Positions 31,504 through 37,280 of a stretch of DNA of 37,280 nt are shown piece after piece. Source of the stretch: JAFDWI01 sp964449375 (GTDB lineage Bacteria > Actinomycetota > Acidimicrobiia > Acidimicrobiales > Iamiaceae); NCBI GenBank assembly GCA_964449375.1, contig CAYVAS010000021.1, positions 1-37,280 of the forward strand, in the 5' to 3' direction. The position numbers and the translations under genes are program-made. How positions within the stretch are numbered: position 1 is the first letter of the stretch; every line of letters begins with the position of its first letter. Under the pieces are notes generated by a model. The model saw only the letters and a program-made list of their open reading frames with translations. It was not told the origin of the DNA and did not search any database.

Positions 31504-31898
31504 CGGGCCAACCGGTCGCGGGTGCGCACCAGCGCCTCGGCGACCTGATCCGCCAGGGCCCGCAGGTTCGCGTCGTCGCCCCGTTCACCGGTGGCGAGCA
31601 CGTCGCGGGGGTCGGCGATCATGACCCGGGTGCGCTGGCCGTCGAGTTCCTCCAAGACAACCTTGCACGGGATGAGCAAGGCGACGGACGGGTCGAGCTC
31701 CAGTGCCCGGTGGGCGAACGAGGGGCTGCACACCTCGAGAATCTGAAGACCGGGGCGATCGACGCCGAGCTTGTCCGCAAGCGTTCCGGCGACGTCGATC
31801 CGTGCCAACACGCCGAATCCCTCGGCCGCGAGCGCGTCGGTGACCTCGGATCCGGCGTCGTCGATCGGGGTGTCGAGATCGGCTTCGAAGACGTTCAT
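31500..31898 (-). CDS. DUF302 protein
   Basis: The 132 residues match DUF302: EGFGVLARIDVAGTLADKLGVD near 26-47, LQILEVCSPSFAHRALELDPSVALLIPCKVVLEE, and VMIADPRDVLATG near residue 95. Known members are small cytoplasmic beta/alpha proteins, often next to rhodaneses, CsoR/CstR-type regulators or thiol/metal stress genes; the molecular role is not established. Two cysteines occur (C57, C78 region). The start ATG (31898) has AGAGGAAG (31912-31905) 6 nt upstream. A strong palindrome overlaps the -10 region 60 bp before the start, implying on/off control. The regulator gene itself is not in this window. Confidence 0.88.
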   Translation of the reverse strand: MNVFEADLDTPIDDAGSEVTDALAAEGFGVLARIDVAGTLADKLGVDRPGLQILEVCSPSFAHRALELDPSVALLIPCKVVLEELDGQRTRVMIADPRDVLATGERGDDANLRALADQVAEALVRTRDRLAR

Positions 31899-31957
31899 GA
31901 TCTGCTTCCTCTGGTGGCGGTCGAACCGCGACGGGCGGGGTTCGGCCTGGTCGGTGC

Positions 31958-31963
31958 AATATA
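31958..31963 (-). promoter_or_regulatory. Candidate -10 box for the DUF302/PIG-L transcript
   Basis: TATATT on the minus strand, overlapping the 31959-31978 palindrome; transcription would begin about 50 nt before the DUF302 ATG. Confidence 0.5.
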
Positions 31964-31978
31964 CCCCGGGGGGTATAT
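31959..31978. promoter_or_regulatory. CsoR/CstR-like palindromic operator
   Basis: ATATACCCC and GGGGTATAT form perfect 9-bp arms around a GG centre, 20 bp in all, markedly AT-flanked in GC-rich surroundings. CsoR/RcnR-family (DUF156) repressors bind such TACCC/GGGTA palindromes with a G/C tract in the centre, and the copper (CsoR) and sulfide (CstR) types have closely similar sites. The site overlaps the predicted -10 of the DUF302 gene, so binding would repress. Confidence 0.65.
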
Positions 31979-32034
31979 CTGAGGGTAGCCGCGGTCGCAG
32001 GAAATGCCACCCGGGCGGGTCGGGCCCGCAGAGC

Positions 32035-32091
32035 GGGCGCGCCAGGGCTGCGGGGCCGGAGCGTCGGGGGTCCTGGCCCGCTGGCGCAGCG
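32035..32091 (-). terminator. Weak hairpin downstream of pheT
   Basis: On the minus strand, AGCGGG-CCAGG pairs with CCTGG-CGCG-CCCGCT downstream of the pheT stop, with a 4-nt bulge and a large loop. No T tract follows. It is a poor terminator; listed because pheT is the last gene of its operon. Confidence 0.2.
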
Positions 32092-32102
32092 CGCCGCGGC
32101 GA

Positions 32103-34460
32103 TCAGGCGCGCAGGGTGGCGGGGTGGGCGTCGAGGACCGCGTCGATGGCCTGCTGGCGGGCCTCGGCGATCTCGGCGTCGCCCAGGGTGTGGTCCGGAG
32201 CCTCGAAGCGCAGGGTGAAGGCCAGGCTGCGACGCCCGGGCGCGACGGGGTCGCCCCGGAACACGTCGAACAGCTCCAGGACGGCCAGCCGGTCCCCCAG
32301 CGCGGAACGCATCGTGGCTTCGATCTCGTGGACGCCCACGGCGTCGTCGACCTCGAAGGCCAGGTCCACATCCGCCGAGGGGTAGCGGCTCACCTGGCGG
32401 TAGGGCCGTTCACCGTGGGGCAATTCGGCCAGGCGCGACAGGTCCACCGACAGCCACGCACAGCGCTGCTCCACCCCGAAGGCGGCGGCGACATCCGGGT
32501 CGACCTCACCGATCTGGCCGACGGCCTCGCCGGCGACCACGACCCGACCCGACCGGGTCGGGTGCAGCCCCGCGACGGGTTCGTTGGTGAGGTGCGTGTC
32601 GGTCAACGCCAGCGAATCGACGATCGCCTGCCACGCCTCGACCGCGCCGGTCGCGTCCCGGCCCGCGCGGATCACCGCCAGATGCTCGGTTTCGTCGGGC
32701 AGCAGCTCACCGGCGCGGGGCGTGCCGAACACGTGCCCGATCTCGAAGAACTCCACGTCGAACTGACGCCGGTGCGCGTTCGCACCGATCGCGTCGACGA
32801 GCCCGGGCAGCAACGAGGGGCGCAGCACCGACTCGGCGGCCACCAGCGGGTTCAACAACTCGATGCCCTCCACGTCGAGGCCGCACCGCGCCAGGTCCTC
32901 GGGCGCCAGGAACGGCATCGGCTGCACCTCCGACAGGCCCAGCCCGGTCATCGCCCGGCGCAACGCCCGCCGCTCGGTCTGCCAGGGCGTCAGACCGCCC
33001 ACCCGCGCCGTGCTCAACCGGGCCGGGGCGATCCGTGCATACCCGTGCAGCCGGGCGATCTCCTCGACCACGTCGATCTCGGCGTTCGAGTCGTGACGCC
33101 ACGACGGGATCGTCACGTCGAAGTCGTCGCCGGCATCGGTGGAGGCGAAGCCGATCGGCTCGAGCAGCTCCCGCATCTCCGACGCGGCCAGGTCCGTGCC
33201 CAGCAGGGCGTTGACCCGGTCGGTGCGCACCCGGACCGGGGCCCGGTCGGGCACCTCGCCCTCGGCGAGACGAGCACCCGGGGCGGCCTGGGCACCGCAG
33301 ATCTCGGTCGCGAGCTGCGCGAACCGGGCGGCGGCCAGCTCGAGCACCTCGGGGTCGCAGCCCTTCTCGAAGCGGACCGAGGCCTCGGTGCGCAGTCCCA
33401 GTCGACGGGCGGTGCGACTGACCGACATGGGCAGGAACCAGGCGTTCTCGAGCAACACGTCGGTGGTGGTGGCGTCGATCTCGCAGGCCGCGCCGCCCAT
33501 GATCCCGGCGATGCCCACCGGGGTGTCGTCCGCGGCGCAGATCAGCAGGTCGTCGGCGTCGAAGGTGCGCTCGACGTCGTCGAGGGTCACCAACGTCTCG
33601 CCCGCCACGGCCCGACGAACCCGCAGTCCTCCGCCGGGCACCTTGGCCAGGTCGTAGGGGTGGTTGGGCTGGCCCAGCTCGAGCATGACGTAGTTGGAGA
33701 TGTCCACCAGGGCGTTGATGGGCCGCATCCCGAGCTGGGTCAGCCGGGTGGCCATCCACTGCGGCGACTCGCCCACGGTGACCCCGCGCAGCACGCTGGC
33801 GTGGAACCGGCCGCACAGGTCCGGGTCGGCGATCTCGATCGTGACGGCGTTCCCGGCGTCGGCTCCGGCGGTGACCACCTGGGGGAAAGGCCGGTCGAAG
33901 GGCACGCCCAGGCGCGCCGCCAGGTCCCGGGCGACCCCCGCGACGCTCATCGCGTCGGGCCGGTTCGGGTTGATCTCCAGGTCGAAGCACACGTCGGGTT
34001 CCAGCCCGATCGCCTCGGCCAGGGGCGTGCCCAGCTCCAGGTCGGGGTCCAGGATCCAGATGCCTTCGTGGTCGTCGCCAAGTCCCAGCTCCCGGGGCGA
34101 ACACAGCATCCCCTGGCTGGGGGCGCCGCGCATCTTGCGGGCCCGGATCTCGAAGTCGCCGGGCAGCACCGCGCCCACCGTCGCCAGGGGCACCACGTCG
34201 CCCTCGGCGATGTTCCACGCGCCGCACACCACCGGGGTGGCGTCGCCGTCGCCGGCGTCGACGAGCACCGACCGGATCCTGTCCGCGCCTTCGATGGGAT
34301 CGATCTGCAGGATCCTGGCGACCACGACGCCTTCGAGACCTTCGCCCACACGGATCTGGTCCTCGACCGCCATACCCAGGTCGCTCAGGGTCTCGCCGAT
34401 CGCGTCGGCGTCGTCGCCCACCGGGGCGAACTCGTTGAGCCAGCTCAAGAGCACCTTCAT
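32103..34460 (-). CDS. pheT: Phenylalanine-tRNA ligase beta subunit
   Basis: The beta subunit of the alpha2beta2 enzyme that charges tRNA-Phe. The 785 residues are a full-length bacterial form. The N-terminus is MKVLLSWLNEFAPV, and an OB-fold tRNA-binding domain runs to about 150. B3/B4 editing-type regions (FDLEINPNRPDAMSVAGVARDLAA, ISNYVMLELGQPNHPYD) come next. A B5 DNA-binding-like domain and a catalytic-like core (RLGLRTEASVRFEKGCDP) follow, and a ferredoxin-like anticodon-binding C-terminus includes SRYPSADVDLAFEV. The ATG at 34460 overlaps the pheS stop by one base (TGATG). The frame extends through pheS as a shadow. Confidence 0.96.
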   Translation of the reverse strand: MKVLLSWLNEFAPVGDDADAIGETLSDLGMAVEDQIRVGEGLEGVVVARILQIDPIEGADRIRSVLVDAGDGDATPVVCGAWNIAEGDVVPLATVGAVLPGDFEIRARKMRGAPSQGMLCSPRELGLGDDHEGIWILDPDLELGTPLAEAIGLEPDVCFDLEINPNRPDAMSVAGVARDLAARLGVPFDRPFPQVVTAGADAGNAVTIEIADPDLCGRFHASVLRGVTVGESPQWMATRLTQLGMRPINALVDISNYVMLELGQPNHPYDLAKVPGGGLRVRRAVAGETLVTLDDVERTFDADDLLICAADDTPVGIAGIMGGAACEIDATTTDVLLENAWFLPMSVSRTARRLGLRTEASVRFEKGCDPEVLELAAARFAQLATEICGAQAAPGARLAEGEVPDRAPVRVRTDRVNALLGTDLAASEMRELLEPIGFASTDAGDDFDVTIPSWRHDSNAEIDVVEEIARLHGYARIAPARLSTARVGGLTPWQTERRALRRAMTGLGLSEVQPMPFLAPEDLARCGLDVEGIELLNPLVAAESVLRPSLLPGLVDAIGANAHRRQFDVEFFEIGHVFGTPRAGELLPDETEHLAVIRAGRDATGAVEAWQAIVDSLALTDTHLTNEPVAGLHPTRSGRVVVAGEAVGQIGEVDPDVAAAFGVEQRCAWLSVDLSRLAELPHGERPYRQVSRYPSADVDLAFEVDDAVGVHEIEATMRSALGDRLAVLELFDVFRGDPVAPGRRSLAFTLRFEAPDHTLGDAEIAEARQQAIDAVLDAHPATLRA

Positions 34461-35458
34461 CAGAACTGCCTCACGAACCGGATGTCCACGCTGGCGATCT
34501 CCCGCAGATCCGCGATGCCGTGGCGCATGGCGGCGAGGCGGTCCAGACCGAACCCGAACGCGAAACCCGAGTGGACCTCGGGGTCCAGCCCGACGTTCCG
34601 CAGCACGTTGGGGTGCACCATCCCACAACCGCCCAGCTCCAGCCAGGAGCCGTCGGGACGTTGGATGTCGAACTCGGCGGAGGGTTCGGTGAAGGGGAAG
34701 TACGACGGACGGAGGCGCGAGGAGAACCCGGCGCCGAAGTAGGCCTTGGTGAAGGTGTCGATGGTGGCGGCCAGATGCGCGAAGGAGATGCCCTCGTCGA
34801 CGACCAGGCACTCGATCTGGTGGAACACCGCCAGGTGGGTGGCGTCCGCGGTCTCCTGGCGGTACACCCGCCCGGGCATCACCGAGTAGATGGGCGGCGC
34901 GGTGGCCTCCATCAGACGGATCTGCACCGGCGAGGTGTGGGTGCGCATCACCACGTCACCCGGGTCACCCAGGTCCACGAAGAAGGTGTCCTGCATGTCC
35001 CGGGCGGGGTGGTGGGCGGGCAGGTTCAGCGCGGTGAAGTTGTGCCAGTCGTCCTCGACCTCGGGGCCCTCGGCGACGGTGAAGCCCATGCCCACGAACA
35101 CGTCCTCGAGGCGTTCCATGGTCTGGGTCACCAGGTGCAGATGGCCCAGGCGTCGCTCGGGTCGCAGTTCGGTCAGGTCCAGCCGTTCGGCCTCCAGGCG
35201 ACGGCGGCGGGCTTCGGCCTGCAGGGCGCTGCGCCGCTCGGCGATGCGCTCACGGATCCGGCCCTGGGCCTCGTTGAGCGCCCGTCCGACCTGTCTGCGT
35301 TCGTCGGGTTCAAGGTCGCGCATGCGGGCCTTGAGCGCACCGAGCCCGGACTGCTTGCCGTTCAGGGCCCGGTCCAGCTCCGCGAGTTCGTCGAGGTCGT
35401 CGACCTGGCCGATGCGTTCGATCCCCTCCTCGGCGAGGCGGGTGATGTCGTCGATCAT
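34460..35458 (-). CDS. pheS: Phenylalanine-tRNA ligase alpha subunit
   Basis: The catalytic class II subunit. The 332 residues show an N-terminal coiled-coil arm (about 1-95) and then the class II core. Motif 2-like HTSPVQIRLM and GRVYRQETADATHLAVFHQIECLVV are followed by TKAYFGAG, LRPSYFPFTEPSAEFD and LELGGCGMVHPNVL, with motif 3 in GFAFGFGLDRLAAMRHGIADLR. Start ATG at 35458 overlaps the stop of the preceding methyltransferase gene as ATGA. Order rplT, SPOUT methyltransferase, pheS, pheT is the usual actinobacterial arrangement. Confidence 0.97.
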   Translation of the reverse strand: MIDDITRLAEEGIERIGQVDDLDELAELDRALNGKQSGLGALKARMRDLEPDERRQVGRALNEAQGRIRERIAERRSALQAEARRRRLEAERLDLTELRPERRLGHLHLVTQTMERLEDVFVGMGFTVAEGPEVEDDWHNFTALNLPAHHPARDMQDTFFVDLGDPGDVVMRTHTSPVQIRLMEATAPPIYSVMPGRVYRQETADATHLAVFHQIECLVVDEGISFAHLAATIDTFTKAYFGAGFSSRLRPSYFPFTEPSAEFDIQRPDGSWLELGGCGMVHPNVLRNVGLDPEVHSGFAFGFGLDRLAAMRHGIADLREIASVDIRFVRQF

Positions 35459-36270
35459 CGCGGCTCCAACCGTGCGGCGCGGTGCTGCCGCAGCACCTCG
35501 AAGCACACCAGGGTGCCTGCCATGGCCGCGTTGAGCGACTCGGTCGGTCCGGCCATGGGGATGCGGACCCGCTGATCGGCCGCCGCGGCCACGGCCGGCT
35601 CCAGCCCGTGGGCCTCGTTGCCGATGAGCACCGCGCACGGCCCGGTCAGGTCCGCGTCGTAGAGGTCGACCCCGCCTTCGAGGGTCGTGGCCACCGAGGG
35701 AAGGCCCGCGGCGTGCAGCGTGGCGGCCAGGTCGTCGTCGGCACCGAGTTCGACGGCGGGAAGGGCGAACAGGGCACCCGCGGAGGCCCGCAGAGCCTTG
35801 GGGCCGAACAGTTCGACGGTGCCGGGCGTGGTGAGGACCGCGTCGAAGCCGGCCGCCACCGCGCTGCGGACCAGCGTGCCGGCGTTGCCCGGGTCGGCGA
35901 CGCCGACCAGGACGAGCACGCGGCGGGCGTGGCGCAGATCGGCGAGGTCGGCACGGGGGCGTTCGGCCACGGCGGCGACGCCCTGGGGGGTGACCGGATC
36001 GGTGACCCGCCGGAGCACCGCGGTGTCCACCGCGGCCACCGTCGCTCCGGCTGCCTCGGCGGTGTCGAGCACCCGGGCGGTGGGTTCGTCGAGCCGGTCG
36101 GCGTCGACGAACACCTCGGTGACTCGGATGCCGGCGGCCAGGGCGTCGGCGAGCAGGACCGGGCCGTCGACGACGAAGGCCCCTTCGGCGTCACGGGTCC
36201 TGCGCCGCGCCGAGAGTTTGCCGAGGCGGACGACCCGGGTGTTGTTGTCTGACAGGGTGCGCAGCGTCAC
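35455..36270 (-). CDS. SpoU-family (SPOUT) RNA 2'-O-methyltransferase, TrmH-like
   Basis: The family transfers methyl groups from SAM to ribose 2'-OH in rRNA or tRNA. The 271 residues have a substrate-binding N-terminal domain (DNNTRVVRLGKLSARRRTRDAEGAFVVDGPVLLADAL). The knotted SPOUT domain shows motif 1 in VLVGVADPGNAGTLVRSAVAAGFDAV, motif 2 in AVLIGNEAHGLE and motif 3 in IPMAGPTESLNAAMAGTLVCFEVLRQ. GTG at 36270 is the best start; there is no ATG near, and the rplT stop lies 23 nt upstream. Its target nucleotide cannot be told. It sits inside the translation operon, as in other actinobacteria. Confidence 0.92.
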   Translation of the reverse strand: MTLRTLSDNNTRVVRLGKLSARRRTRDAEGAFVVDGPVLLADALAAGIRVTEVFVDADRLDEPTARVLDTAEAAGATVAAVDTAVLRRVTDPVTPQGVAAVAERPRADLADLRHARRVLVLVGVADPGNAGTLVRSAVAAGFDAVLTTPGTVELFGPKALRASAGALFALPAVELGADDDLAATLHAAGLPSVATTLEGGVDLYDADLTGPCAVLIGNEAHGLEPAVAAAADQRVRIPMAGPTESLNAAMAGTLVCFEVLRQHRAARLEPR

Positions 36271-36293
36271 CGCGACGGTCCCGACCGGGAGGT

Positions 36294-36650
36294 TCAGTCG
36301 AGCGCGTCGTTGGCGGTGGCCACCAGCGCGGCGAACGCGACCTGATCGGTCACGGCCAGGTCGGCGAGCACCTTGCGGTCGACCTCGACGCCGGCGGTGT
36401 GCAACCCGTTGATGAACCGCGAATACGAGATGCCGTTCTGGCGGCACGCCGCGTTGATCCGCTGGATCCACAGCTTGCGGAACTCACTCTTGCGGGCCCG
36501 GCGGTCGCGGTAGGCGTACCGCAGCGAGTGCTGGACCTGTTCGTTGGCGGCCCGGTAGCTGCGGCTCTTGTTGCCGTAGTAGCCCTTGGCCCGGTCCAGC
36601 GTGGCGCGGCGGTGCTTCTTGGACTGGACAGCGCGTTTGACTCTGGCCAT
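36294..36650 (-). CDS. rplT: 50S ribosomal protein L20 (bL20)
   Basis: A 118-residue bL20, starting MARVKRAVQSKKHRRATLDRAKGYYGNKSRSYRAANEQV and containing YAYRDRRARKSEFRKLWIQRINAACRQNGISYSRF, the typical core. An AAGGAG ribosome site lies 8 nt before the ATG (36664-36659). rpmI lies 55 bp upstream. L20 often represses its own operon by binding a leader RNA in other bacteria; no such leader was identified here. Confidence 0.98.
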   Translation of the reverse strand: MARVKRAVQSKKHRRATLDRAKGYYGNKSRSYRAANEQVQHSLRYAYRDRRARKSEFRKLWIQRINAACRQNGISYSRFINGLHTAGVEVDRKVLADLAVTDQVAFAALVATANDALD

Positions 36651-36705
36651 CGTTCTGACTCCTTGGGACGGTTCGGTCGGTGCGGCGCACCGGGACGAGG
36701 GTCGC

Positions 36706-36900
36706 TCAGCGACCCAGCATGCGGTCGATGCGGGGCGTGTCGGCGGCGGACACCTGGGCGGGTCCGGACAGTCGCCGCTTCCGCTTGGCCGACTTCTTCT
36801 CGAGGATGTGGTTCTTGAAGGCCTTGCGCCGCATCACCTTGCCGGTGCCGGTCACCTTGAACCGCTTCGCGGCTCCCCGGTGGGTCTTCATCTTGGGCAT
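36706..36900 (-). CDS. rpmI: 50S ribosomal protein L35 (bL35)
   Basis: A 64-residue bL35: MPKMKTHRGAAKRFKVTGTGKV, then HILEKKSAKRKRRL. Full length, with an AAGGAG ribosome site (36911-36906) 5 nt before the ATG. Follows infC after a short gap and precedes rplT. Confidence 0.98.
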   Translation of the reverse strand: MPKMKTHRGAAKRFKVTGTGKVMRRKAFKNHILEKKSAKRKRRLSGPAQVSAADTPRIDRMLGR

Positions 36901-36951
36901 GTCGTCTCCTTGTGGCCGCCGGGGCCCGATGCCCCCGGGGCTGCGTGTCCG

Positions 36952-37280
36952 TCAGTCCGCCTGGGCGTCTGCTTCGGCGGCTGCGTCGTTCTCGGCTTCC
37001 TGGGCCAGCTTGGCGCTGTGTGCGGCCTGCGCCTTGCGGTCCGGAGCGAGCACCATCGTCATGTTGCGCCCGTCCAGTTTCGGATACACCTCGACCCGCC
37101 CCTGGTGGGCGACCTCTTCGGCGATGCGATCCAGGATCTTGCGTCCGAGTTCGGGGTGGGCGACCTCGCGTCCCCGGAACATGATCGTGATCTTCACCTT
37201 GTGACCTTCGCCGAGGAACTTTTCGACCTTGCGGGTCTTGGTGTCGAAGTCGCCGCCGCCGATCTTGGGGCGGTACTTCA
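36952..37280 (-). CDS. infC: Translation initiation factor IF-3, C-terminal part
   Basis: IF-3 binds the 30S subunit and checks the initiator tRNA. Visible are about 109 C-terminal residues, starting KYRPKIGGGDFDTKTRKVEKFLGEG and followed by HKVKITIMFRGREVAHPELG, VEVYPKLDGRNMTMVLAP and a long acidic/Ala-rich tail (ENDAAAEADAQAD). The N-terminal domain lies beyond the window. The internal GTG near 37197 is not the real start; the open frame continues to the edge. Stop is at 36952, 51 nt before rpmI. Confidence 0.97.
   Translation of the reverse strand, partial: KYRPKIGGGDFDTKTRKVEKFLGEGHKVKITIMFRGREVAHPELGRKILDRIAEEVAHQGRVEVYPKLDGRNMTMVLAPDRKAQAAHSAKLAQEAENDAAAEADAQAD

Noticed and set aside
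36910..36945. GC-rich hairpin between infC and rpmI as an L20 regulatory leader
   Set aside because: The stem is short (CCGGGG/CCCCGG), with no pseudoknot-like pattern of known L20 leaders.
1..37280. Defence system, phage, biosynthetic cluster, CRISPR array or insertion sequence
   Set aside because: Both strands were read; no nuclease/effector modules, integrase, transposase, terminal repeats, regular spaced repeats, PKS or NRPS domains were seen. Nearly all genes have housekeeping or common metabolic explanations.

Overview
The window is very GC-rich chromosomal DNA, packed with genes, from an actinobacterium. The evidence is a mycothiol-synthase-type acetyltransferase, a GabD2-type aldehyde dehydrogenase, a WS/DGAT acyltransferase, paired acyl-CoA synthetases with a MaoC hydratase, classical menaquinone genes, and many genes whose start codon lies 6 to 10 nt after a TANNNT -10 box (the geometry of leaderless mRNAs). 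The mix fits class Acidimicrobiia (Ilumatobacter-like) better than Streptomyces or Mycobacterium, but that placement is an inference. I saw no tRNA, rRNA, CRISPR array, transposase or phage gene.

Layout. (1) 1-4724, minus: histidine operon hisD-hisC-hisB-hisH-hisA-hisF. It is tightly coupled through 4-nt overlaps, hisF is cut by the window edge, and hisF has a possible promoter of its own. (2) 4832-8268: a 67-residue coiled-coil protein, a candidate three-hairpin small RNA (minus, about 5051-5147), nth, an MshD-like acetyltransferase, a VIT1/CCC1-like transporter and rlmN, in divergent pairs with very short spacers. (3) 8334-12921, plus: MaoC hydratase, two acyl-CoA synthetases and an epoxide-hydrolase-like enzyme, probably one acyl-CoA/xenobiotic unit. 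(4) 12928-14313, minus: an M50 membrane protease with a helical-repeat tail. (5) 14363-22375: menaquinone genes menG, menF, menD, menH (plus), menA (minus) and menE (plus), followed by maf and dusB. menB and menC are absent from the window. (6) 22386-25849: WS/DGAT acyltransferase (minus) and a YyaL-type thioredoxin-domain protein (plus). (7) 25925-27544, minus: an ECF sigma factor with an abutting single-pass membrane protein. (8) 27801-31898: nitroreductase-like protein, an unrecognised conserved-looking protein, GabD2-type aldehyde dehydrogenase, PIG-L deacetylase and a DUF302 protein under a perfect CsoR/CstR-style palindrome. (9) 32103-37280, minus: translation block infC-rpmI-rplT-(SPOUT methyltransferase)-pheS-pheT, with infC cut by the window edge.

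Most genes are housekeeping: amino-acid and quinone synthesis, translation and DNA repair. I did not find a convincing new multi-gene system. The observations most worth a second look are the candidate small RNA at about 5.1 kb, the recurring leaderless-promoter geometry, the CsoR/CstR-like operator before the DUF302 gene, and the single-domain MshD-like protein. No database search was possible; family names rest on motifs and remembered homologues.
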